Shown in pieces: positions 25,812 through 32,534 of a DNA stretch of 64,000 bases. Each line of letters begins with the position of its first letter. Position 1 is the stretch's first letter. A program made the translations under genes and the position numbers. This DNA comes from Caldanaerovirga acetigignens (GTDB taxonomy: Bacteria > Bacillota > Thermosediminibacteria > Thermosediminibacterales > Thermosediminibacteraceae). The notes beneath the pieces are model-generated. The model worked only from the letters and a program-made list of their open reading frames with translations. It ran no database searches and had not been told where the DNA came from. The stretch spans positions 1 through 64,000 of the forward strand of contig NZ_FRCR01000001.1 of assembly GCF_900142995.1 (NCBI RefSeq), written 5' to 3'.

Positions 25812-26660
25812 ATGACTGTTGTTTATTTGAACGGAAAGAGAGTGGACTACAGTGATGCAAAAGTATCGGTGGAGGACAGGGGATTTCAATTCGGCGATGG
25901 TCTTTATGAAGTCGTAAGGGTTTACGAAGGCAGGTTCTTTTATCTAGATAGGCACTTAGAAAGACTGAAGAAAGGCGCCCAGGAGATATACTTAAAGTTC
26001 GATTTTGACATCGAAGATTTGAAAGAAGTTTGCAAAAAGGCGGTGGCGGATGGAGAGTTCAAGGATGCTTCGGTTTACATCCAGGTCACCCGCGGTGCGG
26101 CACCGCGCCAGCACAATTTCCCGGAGAAAACTTCATGCACTTGGGTGGTTATAGCGCGCGAAGCCAACCCCCAGCCGGAAGAGTACTATGAAAACGGCGT
26201 GAGCGCCATTACTGTCCCCGATGAGCGGTGGATGCGCTGTAATGTAAAGACCGTTCAGCTCATTCCGAACTGCATTGCAAAAGAAAAGGCCAAGAGAGCT
26301 GGTGCCTTTGAAGCCATATTTCACAGGGGAGGTATAGTAACTGAAGCTTCGAGCAGCAACGTTTTTATTGTAAAAAGCAATAAGCTCCTTACCCATCCGG
26401 CAAACAATTTCATCTTGCACGGGATCACAAGAGGAGTTGTGCTCGAAATTGCAGAAAAATTGGATTTAGAGCTAAGGGAAGAGACCTTCTCTTTAGACCA
26501 ATTACTCGACGCAGACGAGGTGTTTATTACGGGCACCATGACAGAGGTAATGCCTGTAGTAAAAGTCGATGGAAAGATAATAGGAGACGGCGTTCCCGGA
26601 AATTTGACAAGGAATATAATCGAGGAATTCCGAAAATTGACAAAGACTGTTGACCAGTAG
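25812..26660 (+). CDS. D-amino acid aminotransferase (class IV)
   Basis: A PLP enzyme of about 282 residues and fold type IV. EDRGFQFGDGLYEV is the N-terminal signature; the PLP-binding Lys lies in the CNVKTVQLIPN segment and TEASSSNVF is the phosphate-binding loop. Compared with the IlvE encoded at 49.6 kb, the region around VTRGAAPRQHNFP matches D-amino-acid aminotransferases, which make D-alanine and D-glutamate for cell walls. Start GTG 25809 or ATG 25812; both fit the upstream G-rich Shine-Dalgarno. A strong terminator follows. Confidence 0.88.
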   Translation: MTVVYLNGKRVDYSDAKVSVEDRGFQFGDGLYEVVRVYEGRFFYLDRHLERLKKGAQEIYLKFDFDIEDLKEVCKKAVADGEFKDASVYIQVTRGAAPRQHNFPEKTSCTWVVIAREANPQPEEYYENGVSAITVPDERWMRCNVKTVQLIPNCIAKEKAKRAGAFEAIFHRGGIVTEASSSNVFIVKSNKLLTHPANNFILHGITRGVVLEIAEKLDLELREETFSLDQLLDADEVFITGTMTEVMPVVKVDGKIIGDGVPGNLTRNIIEEFRKLTKTVDQ

Positions 26661-26693
26661 GTGTATAATTTTACTTGCGAGTTAATATAGATA

Positions 26694-26749
26694 GGGTAAA
26701 AGGTGTCAGGGCAAAGCTATGCCTCTGAGACCTTTTACCCATTTTTTTG
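26694..26749 (+). terminator. Terminator after the aminotransferase gene
   Basis: Perfect 11-bp arms GGGTAAAAGGT and ACCTTTTACCC (26694-26704, 26730-26740) enclose a further GTCAGGGC/GCCTCTGA pairing and are followed by seven T. Confidence 0.88.
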
Positions 26750-26821
26750 TGCAATTTTTTCCTATCAATGGAAATTCTAAATAGTGGAATAAAATTTTTA
26801 ACTTTACTACGGGGTGATTTC

Positions 26822-27025
26822 ATGTTGAAAGTGATGAGCGAAAACTTTTTTATGGGGGTTTGCCCGATAGAACATGGTGGTTATACCATAGTAACGGTTA
26901 TCCATGTGGATATGAGCGGATTTGCTCTAAATGGAGGCTTTATTTTTTTCGCAGATTTTGTCCCACATACTTTTGTAATTTTATATGGTGAAAACCTATT
27001 GGAAGCTTATTCTTTTAAAATTTAG
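26822..27025 (+). CDS. Small hydrophobic protein of unknown function
   Basis: A 67-residue ORF starting at ATG 26822 with GGGGTG upstream. It is hydrophobic and aromatic in the centre (GGFIFFADFVPHTFVILY), but has no clear helix flanked by charges and no signal peptide cleavage site. No family recognised. It stands alone between a terminator and murB. Codon use is not strikingly different from its neighbours. It could be a non-coding stretch. Confidence 0.4.
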   Translation: MLKVMSENFFMGVCPIEHGGYTIVTVIHVDMSGFALNGGFIFFADFVPHTFVILYGENLLEAYSFKI

Positions 27026-27157
27026 AGATAAATTTTTTTAGTTTTGTTAATTAGCAAGGAGAATTAATGTATAATTTATGGTAGGAAGGTGACTTAAAAG
27101 AAACAAAGAAAAATCCGAAGGATATTCGAATGAAATTCGAGCGAAAGGGAGATAGTT

Positions 27158-28072
27158 GTGGAGAAATATTCCATCTACAAAGACCTTTGTAAATTAATAA
27201 CTTCCGATAGGGTGAAAATAGACGAGCCAATGAGATATCATACCTCATTTCGGATAGGCGGACCCGCGGACGTGATGGTGTTACCTAAAAACGTAGACGA
27301 AATAAAGAAGGTAGTAAATTACTGCAGCCCAAGAAAAATTCCAATTTTTGTAATGGGAAATGGCACGAACCTGCTGGTGCGGGACAAGGGGATAAGAGGA
27401 GTTGTAATTAAGATTGCCCAAAATTTTAACGATATTACTGTAGAGGGAAGGACAATAAAGGCAAAAGCCGGCGTTCTTTTATCGGCGGTCGCTAAATCAG
27501 CCTTAGAAAACAGCCTAACAGGCTTGGAGTTCGCGAGCGGTATTCCAGGAACTTTAGGGGGCGCGATAATAATGAATGCAGGAGCTTACGATGGAGAAAT
27601 GGCAAAAGTGGTGAAAGAAGTTATGGTAATGGATTTTAATGGAGAGATATGTTCCATGAAAAATGAAGAGCTGGAGTTTTCTTACCGGTGGTGCAAACTG
27701 CAAACCGGGGGAAAAATAGTCCTTGAAGCAAAGCTTGAGTTAGATCCCGGTATTTATGAAGAAATAAAAAGAAAGATGGATGAATTTGCCAAAAAAAGGA
27801 AAATGAAGCAACCTTTGAATATGCCCAGCGCCGGCAGCACCTTCAAAAGACCGCTTGGGAATTATGCCGGTTTTTTGATTGAAAAGGCTGGGTTAAAGGG
27901 TTATAAAATTGGAGATGCGAAGGTTTCTGAGCTTCACGCCGGGTTTATAGTGAATACCGGCAATGCCACTGCCCAAGACGTGCTTAATCTAATACAAATC
28001 ATTCAAAACAAAGTCAAAGAGGAATTTGGTATTTTGCTCGAACCCGAAATAAAGGTGGTAGGAGAAGGTTAG
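27158..28072 (+). CDS. murB: UDP-N-acetylenolpyruvoylglucosamine reductase
   Basis: A 304-residue MurB of the short (type II, Bacillus-like) form. FAD-binding segments are TSFRIGGPADVMV and GNGTNLLVRD, with the EFASGIPGTLGGAIIMNAGAY active-site region and SAGSTFKRP carrying the catalytic Ser. Glu and the LIEKAGLKGYKIG segment end the protein. It reduces UDP-GlcNAc-enolpyruvate to UDP-MurNAc. The GTG start follows AAAGGGAG. In many Clostridia murB is close to rapZ-yvcK-whiA; here about 9.5 kb separate it from the PHP-rapZ set. Confidence 0.96.
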   Translation: MEKYSIYKDLCKLITSDRVKIDEPMRYHTSFRIGGPADVMVLPKNVDEIKKVVNYCSPRKIPIFVMGNGTNLLVRDKGIRGVVIKIAQNFNDITVEGRTIKAKAGVLLSAVAKSALENSLTGLEFASGIPGTLGGAIIMNAGAYDGEMAKVVKEVMVMDFNGEICSMKNEELEFSYRWCKLQTGGKIVLEAKLELDPGIYEEIKRKMDEFAKKRKMKQPLNMPSAGSTFKRPLGNYAGFLIEKAGLKGYKIGDAKVSELHAGFIVNTGNATAQDVLNLIQIIQNKVKEEFGILLEPEIKVVGEG

Positions 28073-28084
28073 GAGGGAGGAGAA

Positions 28085-29740
28085 GTGATAATAGGCATCG
28101 ATGTCGGGGGCACTCACATCGACGCTGTACTTTTAGGCAACGGGAAGATAATAAAAAAATCAAAGGTGCCCTATGCCTCAATTTCAATGATTGAAGGTAT
28201 TTGTCGGGCGGTTGATGAACTTTTGAAAAACGAAGGTCCCTGTGAGATTGAGCGGGTTAATTTAAGTACCACTTTATGCACTAATGCAGTCCTTGAGGGG
28301 AAGACATCACCCGTAGGCATGATATTGGAAAGCGGCCCCGGCTTAGATGCTTCATTTTTAGCGTGCGGTGAAGAAAACGTATTTCTCGATGGCTACATAG
28401 ATCATCGCGGCCAGGAAATTAAGCCTTTTAATGAGAACATAGTCAGAGAGGCTGCTGTTCGGTTTAAAGAGAAGGGAATTTCAGCCATCGGAATTGCGAC
28501 AAAATTTTCCGTCCGGAATCCCATCCACGAGTTAAAGGTAAAAGAATTACTAGGAGTAGATTTCTTTCCTGTCGTAATGGGACATGCCCTTTCCGGAAAA
28601 TTGAATTTCCCGAGAAGAGTTTACACTACTTATCTTAATGCGGCCGTGTATGAACGCTTTAGTTATTTCTCTTCAGCCATAGAGAAAGCTTTTGAAGAAA
28701 GAAGGATAAAAGCTTCAGTAAATGTGCTCAAGGCTGATGGTGGGACGATGAATCTTAAAAAAGCAGTTTCTTTCCCGGTGTATACCATTCTGTCAGGTCC
28801 TTCTGCCAGTGTAATGGGATGCTGGGGGCTTTCCAGTATCAACGATGATGCGGTTATTTTGGATATAGGTGGTACTACGACAGATATTTCTTTTTTTGCA
28901 GGAGGGGTTCCCTTACTCGAGCCGAAGGGGATCAGGATAGGGAATTATCCTACCGTTGTGAGGGCTATTTACTCTCACTCGGTTGCAATAGGCGGGGATA
29001 GTGCTGTTAGGTTCGAACGGGGCAAACTGGCTATAGGCCCCCGAAGGGAAGGACCGCCTAAAACTTTAGGGGGACCGGTGCCTACACCCACTGATGCAAT
29101 GATATTGATGGGACTTTTAAATGCCGGTACAAAAGAAAAAGCTTATCTTGCCATGAAAGAGTTAGGAGATATTATGGGGATTTCTCCGGAAGAAACAGCG
29201 AGATTAATTCTTGAAAGAATGGGAGATATAATTAGGGAAAAGGTGGAAAAGCTATTAGAAGATATAAACAACAAGCCGGTTTACACCATTCGGGAGCTTT
29301 TGTACGGGGAAAAGATATCTCCGAAAAAAGCCGTCATAATCGGTGGGCCTGCTAAGGCTCTGTCTCTGGTGCTGGAACGGAAGTTAAAAATTCCGTGTGT
29401 TGTTCCTGAAAACTTCGAAGTGGCTAATGCCATCGGTGCCGCTTTGAGCAGGGTGACGGCAGAAATTACCTTATTTGCTGATACAGGGAAGGGGTATCTA
29501 ACTGTACCGGAACTCGGAATAAGGGAAAAAATAGGCAAGGAATTCAATTTGGAGAAAGCCCGAAAGCAAGCGATGGAATTGATAAAGGAAAGGGCGTCAA
29601 CGCTGGCGCCGCTTTCCGAAGAGGCGGAGGCGGAAATAGTAGAGGAGTCATGCTTTAACATGGTGAGGGGATTTTATACCGTCGGCAGGAACATAAGGGT
29701 CAAAGCTCAGATAAAGCCCAGCGTAACCAACCTTACTTAA
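28085..29740 (+). CDS. Hydantoinase/oxoprolinase (HyuA) family protein
   Basis: A 551-residue ASKHA-fold protein. The N-terminus has IGIDVGGTHIDAVLL (phosphate 1 loop), the middle LDIGGTTTDISFF (phosphate 2 loop) and a GGPAKAL adenosine-type motif near residue 420. The family includes ATP-dependent hydantoinases, 5-oxoprolinase A subunits and acetone-carboxylase-like proteins. No HyuB-type partner is adjacent, so the substrate is unknown. The GTG start follows GGAGGGAGGAG, 12 bp after murB. The HDAC-like gene follows closely, suggesting one operon. Confidence 0.85.
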   Translation: MIIGIDVGGTHIDAVLLGNGKIIKKSKVPYASISMIEGICRAVDELLKNEGPCEIERVNLSTTLCTNAVLEGKTSPVGMILESGPGLDASFLACGEENVFLDGYIDHRGQEIKPFNENIVREAAVRFKEKGISAIGIATKFSVRNPIHELKVKELLGVDFFPVVMGHALSGKLNFPRRVYTTYLNAAVYERFSYFSSAIEKAFEERRIKASVNVLKADGGTMNLKKAVSFPVYTILSGPSASVMGCWGLSSINDDAVILDIGGTTTDISFFAGGVPLLEPKGIRIGNYPTVVRAIYSHSVAIGGDSAVRFERGKLAIGPRREGPPKTLGGPVPTPTDAMILMGLLNAGTKEKAYLAMKELGDIMGISPEETARLILERMGDIIREKVEKLLEDINNKPVYTIRELLYGEKISPKKAVIIGGPAKALSLVLERKLKIPCVVPENFEVANAIGAALSRVTAEITLFADTGKGYLTVPELGIREKIGKEFNLEKARKQAMELIKERASTLAPLSEEAEAEIVEESCFNMVRGFYTVGRNIRVKAQIKPSVTNLT

Positions 29741-29761
29741 AATAAATTGGGAGGGTTAATG

Positions 29762-31075
29762 ATGCTTAAGGCAAGAAACAAGCTGGGGTTGGTTTTTTTC
29801 CCGGCTTTTGATTGGGCCATAAGCCCAACCCATCCTGAAAGAGAAGAAAGGCTGCTTTATACCTTGGATCAAGTCAGCGAAGAAGGCTTGGAGGATATAG
29901 AAGGCATTGAGTTTTTTAATCCAGTGTTGGCAAAAGAGGAAGATATCAAAAGGGTGCATTTTTGCGTGCCGGATGTAGAGTCGGTGGTGACCAAATCCCA
30001 CTTGATTTCGGCAGGTGGGGCCATACAAGCGGCAAGGGCGCTGTTGGAAGGAAAGGTCGAAAAAGCTTTTGCCATGGTCAGGCCACCGGGACATCATGCC
30101 CATAGAGTGGTATACGGCGACCGTGGGTTTTGCATAATAAACAACGAAGCGGTAATGCTAGAACACATAAGGCAATACTTTGGACCAAAAAAGGTGGTCA
30201 TAGTCGACACCGATTGCCACCATGGAGATGGCACCCAGGACATCTACTGGAATGATAGAAATACACTTTTTATTTCACTACATCAGGATGGAAGAACGCT
30301 TTATCCCGGAACTGGTTTCCCGGACGAATTAGGAGGACCCGGCGCTTATGGATATACTTTGAATATACCCCTTCCCCCCCAAACCGGTGAAGAGGGTTTT
30401 CTTTATGTTATTGAAAACCTGGTAATGCCTATAATAGAAGAATACAAACCCGACCTCGTAGTCAATTCGGCCGGTCAGGACAACCATTATACAGACCCCA
30501 TAACCAGTATGAATTTTACAGCGCAGGGTTATGCTAAACTGACCGAACTTTTAGACCCCGACATAGCGGTTTTGGAGGGAGGGTATTCCATAGAAGGGGC
30601 GCTGCCTTGCGTGAATCTGGGCATAATTTTGGCTTTGGCCGGCCTTGACTATTCGCATGTGAAGGAACCCGACTATGAGCCGGATAAAATGAGACAGCCG
30701 GCGTGGATTTCCGATTACATAAAGCGCCTGTGTGACGATATATACGGGCGGTGGCTTCGCAAGGAAGAAATTGCAAGAAAGATGTTCGATGGAAAGGACT
30801 TTGTCCGTAGGAACAAAAGGATATATTACGACACCATAGGAATAATGGAAAATCAAGAAGAGACTATAAAGGTTTGCAGGTCATGTTCGGGGTATACTTT
30901 GATAAAGTCAAAATGCGACCTCGGGTATTTTATCCTCGCAGTTGTAATCCCTCCCGGAGCTTGTAAAGAATGTGTGGAAGAAGCCCGGAAAATTTACGAA
31001 GCTGCAGACCCCGATGATTACACAGGGGTATACCTTCAGGATAAGGTAAACGACGAATTTAAAATAAAAAAGTAA
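29762..31075 (+). CDS. Histone deacetylase-superfamily protein with Cys-rich C-terminus
   Basis: A 437-residue member of the arginase/deacetylase superfamily (HDAC/AcuC/acetylpolyamine amidohydrolase type). The catalytic His pair is in RPPGHHAH (111-112), the zinc ligands are in DTDCHHGDG (Asp151, His153) and AGQDNH, and the active-site Tyr is in LEGGYS. The last roughly 70 residues form an extra segment with CRSC, a single Cys and CKEC, which looks like a zinc-binding knuckle and is not part of the catalytic fold. ATG 29762 is favoured for spacing from GGGAGGG. The substrate is unknown. It follows the HyuA-like gene by 21 bp. Confidence 0.87.
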   Translation: MLKARNKLGLVFFPAFDWAISPTHPEREERLLYTLDQVSEEGLEDIEGIEFFNPVLAKEEDIKRVHFCVPDVESVVTKSHLISAGGAIQAARALLEGKVEKAFAMVRPPGHHAHRVVYGDRGFCIINNEAVMLEHIRQYFGPKKVVIVDTDCHHGDGTQDIYWNDRNTLFISLHQDGRTLYPGTGFPDELGGPGAYGYTLNIPLPPQTGEEGFLYVIENLVMPIIEEYKPDLVVNSAGQDNHYTDPITSMNFTAQGYAKLTELLDPDIAVLEGGYSIEGALPCVNLGIILALAGLDYSHVKEPDYEPDKMRQPAWISDYIKRLCDDIYGRWLRKEEIARKMFDGKDFVRRNKRIYYDTIGIMENQEETIKVCRSCSGYTLIKSKCDLGYFILAVVIPPGACKECVEEARKIYEAADPDDYTGVYLQDKVNDEFKIKK

Positions 31076-31099
31076 TAGAAAAATATGGATGAAGAAAAG

Positions 31100-31153
31100 A
31101 CCTCCTGCCTGGTAAAAATATTTACTGATAGAGTGCAGGAGGTGAATTTTTTT
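31100..31153 (+). promoter_or_regulatory. Hairpin that occludes a Shine-Dalgarno and resembles a terminator
   Basis: Perfect 9-bp arms ACCTCCTGC (31100-31108) and GCAGGAGGT (31135-31143), with an inner GTAAA/TTTAC stem, are followed by GAATTTTTTT. The 3' arm is the Shine-Dalgarno of the next gene and the T tract reaches its TTG start. It may end the upstream transcript, mask the ribosome site, or both. Confidence 0.7.
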
Positions 31154-31730
31154 GAATTCAATCCAGGGAATGGTTGAAGCTTTTTTAGAAAGCAATCAGA
31201 AACTGGAATCTCTTAGCAACCAGATTAAATCGAACTTAACAAATGATGTTAGAAATTTAAAAAATATCCAGGATAGTCTTAAACAGGTAAAAAGTTACGT
31301 GGAAACCAGTCTTAAGGATCTGGAAACGGGTCTTGAACAAAACCAGAGCCTGCTTTCAAAGTGGCTGGCCGGGTCCAACACAAAGTTGCTGCAAAAACAG
31401 GCGGGGCAGCATAGAATAAACATACTGGAGAAAATTGCTGAAGTAGAAAACGCTTTTGACCAGTTTATAAGTACTTTTGAAAGGCGGGTAGAAAACTTTA
31501 ATTCTTCAGTCCAAGAACTGGTCCTTAATTTAAAAAACATAGAAAATCAACTAAAAAATGGCTTTTATCAATCATCCAGTGCACATCAAGAGGCGTATGT
31601 AAATCCCGTAATGTCGATTCAACAGACCATTCAGCAGGTTCTATCGACGTTAAGCGCTGCCCAGGAAAACGTTATAAAAAACCGGGTTCTCAGTCAGTTC
31701 AGCAATTCGCTCGATAATATTCTGCAATAA
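31152..31730 (+). CDS. Coiled-coil protein of unknown function
   Basis: A 192-residue, almost wholly helical protein rich in Gln, Asn, Leu and Ser, with heptad-like spacing through residues 10-75 and 95-140 (for example LESLSNQIKSNL, LEKIAEVENAFDQF). It has no signal peptide, membrane segment or known catalytic motif. The TTG start has the strong Shine-Dalgarno AGGAGGTGA, which lies within a hairpin. It is followed by a gene for an even more Gln-rich protein, and the two may be functionally paired. I do not recognise the family; a structural role is a guess. Confidence 0.7.
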   Translation: MNSIQGMVEAFLESNQKLESLSNQIKSNLTNDVRNLKNIQDSLKQVKSYVETSLKDLETGLEQNQSLLSKWLAGSNTKLLQKQAGQHRINILEKIAEVENAFDQFISTFERRVENFNSSVQELVLNLKNIENQLKNGFYQSSSAHQEAYVNPVMSIQQTIQQVLSTLSAAQENVIKNRVLSQFSNSLDNILQ

Positions 31731-31803
31731 CCATATTTTTTTTGTTTAAATCAAATTCCCCCGGGTATATTAAAAAAGAGAAAAACAATAAAGGGGGATA
31801 ATT
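31731..31803 (+). promoter_or_regulatory. Intergenic leader of the Gln-rich gene
   Basis: This AT-rich gap starts with a T8 tract and holds a GTATATT sequence about 30 bp before the AAAGGGGG ribosome site. TCCCCC (31757-31762) could pair with GGGGGA (31793-31798) over that site, but the arms are short and the loop long. No firm promoter or terminator is seen. Confidence 0.3.
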
Positions 31804-32277
31804 ATGGCTGAAAAAAAGGACCTGGAAGCGACGATTCAAGAAAGGAAAAAAGATGTAGAATTTTCTAATGAGATAGCGGAAAGGGTAAGGCAATCTCAGT
31901 TCCAGCAGTATCAGCAACAGCAACAACAGTTGGCCGGACAGCAGACAGCCAATCAATTTCAGCAATTGCTCAATCAATTAAAAAACCAGGCCCAAACTCA
32001 GCAGCAGCAGACCGACAATCAGGTTAGCCAGGCCATACAGCAGGCGATAAACGCCCTGAATCAGGCTCAGCAGAGCATTCACGCAAACCAGGTCTTTTAC
32101 CAGATGAACCAGCTTTTAGACCAGTTTAATAAGCAACTCCAGCAGTTGAATCAACAGCTTAATGCTCAGCCAAACCAAGCCTTTGGGCAGCAGAACCAGC
32201 AGCAATTAGGACAATTAAATCAGCAATTACAACAGATTCAGCAACAGCAGCAGCAAATCAGCCAGCAGCTCCAGTAA
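31804..32277 (+). CDS. Extremely glutamine-rich protein of unknown function
   Basis: A 157-residue protein in which about 60 residues (38 percent) are Gln, with many Asn, Leu and Ala. The first 30 residues are charged (AEKKDLEATIQERKKD), and the rest is a Gln/Asn-rich tract with runs of up to six Gln. Leu/Ile occur at intervals that allow helix or coiled-coil formation. CAG and CAA codons are mixed, so this is not a simple triplet expansion. There are no Cys, signal peptide or membrane segment. It follows the coiled-coil gene and ends in a terminator. Function is unknown; spore-coat or phase-separating roles are only ideas. Confidence 0.75.
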   Translation: MAEKKDLEATIQERKKDVEFSNEIAERVRQSQFQQYQQQQQQLAGQQTANQFQQLLNQLKNQAQTQQQQTDNQVSQAIQQAINALNQAQQSIHANQVFYQMNQLLDQFNKQLQQLNQQLNAQPNQAFGQQNQQQLGQLNQQLQQIQQQQQQISQQLQ

Positions 32278-32310
32278 AAAGAGAGGTTGTTTTTCAACCT
32301 CTCTTTTGGT
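32277..32310 (+). terminator. Terminator after the Gln-rich gene
   Basis: Perfect 13-bp arms (32277-32289, 32295-32307) with a T5 loop; the 3' arm ends in TTTT. Confidence 0.85.
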
Positions 32311-32316
32311 TTGCTC

Positions 32317-32344
32317 TTGACATATAAAATCGGTAGAATATAAT
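32317..32344 (+). promoter_or_regulatory. Strong sigma-A promoter of the mgtE pair
   Basis: TTGACA (32317-32322) and TATAAT (32339-32344) are perfect hexamers, 16 bases apart. The predicted transcript start is near 32351, leaving a leader of about 184 bases. Confidence 0.87.
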
Positions 32345-32350
32345 GTAAGT

Positions 32351-32534
32351 GCGGATGCGAGTCGGTGTGAACTTTTACCCTTCGCATTAGGAAGGGAATT
32401 TTTTATTAAAAGGGGGGAGCGGCAAGGTGGACGCCGGTCCTAGTAATAAGCGAAACAATTTAAAATTTGCCGGGGCCATCTTGCCGCTCTCCGGCGGCAG
32501 GATGTAGCCCCGAGTTTTTCGGGGAGGGAAGCGG
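32351..32534 (+). promoter_or_regulatory. Structured 5' leader of mgtE, candidate cis-regulatory RNA
   Basis: The leader contains a long hairpin: arm A 32414-32430 pairs with arm B 32476-32492 (17 bp with G-U pairs). Arm B can instead pair with arm C (GCGGCAGG, 32494-32501) to form an exclusive alternative. A third hairpin, CCCCGA/TCGGGG (32508-32513, 32519-32524), overlaps the mgtE ribosome site. There is no T tract, so translation control is more likely than termination. A short ORF with a good Shine-Dalgarno lies in the leader. It lacks the conserved sequences of the Mg2+ M-box and of the Mn2+ riboswitch as I know them. Confidence 0.6.
32427..32507 (+). CDS. Candidate leader peptide upstream of mgtE
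   Basis: A 26-codon ORF that starts with GTG at 32427 and has GGGGGGAG 7 bases upstream, a very good ribosome site. It encodes a basic, Pro/Gly-containing peptide (begins MDAGPSNKR, ends LPLSGGRM). Both its ribosome site and start codon are in arm A of the leader hairpin, and its stop codon is one base before the hairpin that covers the mgtE ribosome site. A ribosome finishing it would melt that hairpin. Translation is inferred; it could be chance. Confidence 0.45.
   Translation: MDAGPSNKRNNLKFAGAILPLSGGRM

Noticed and set aside
31891-32277. CAG/CAA tandem repeat (microsatellite) in the Gln-rich gene
   Set aside because: CAG and CAA are mixed and interrupted by other codons, so there is no uniform DNA repeat unit; this is biased protein composition.
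32355-32390. 11-residue mini-ORF at the start of the mgtE transcript
   Set aside because: The ATG is only about 4 bases from the predicted transcript start and has no Shine-Dalgarno.
32351-32534. Known Mg2+ M-box or Mn2+ yybP-ykoY riboswitch
   Set aside because: I looked for the conserved M-box core and the GGGGAGUAG/GACCUUUGCC type sequences of the Mn2+ element and did not find them. A covariance-model search would settle it.
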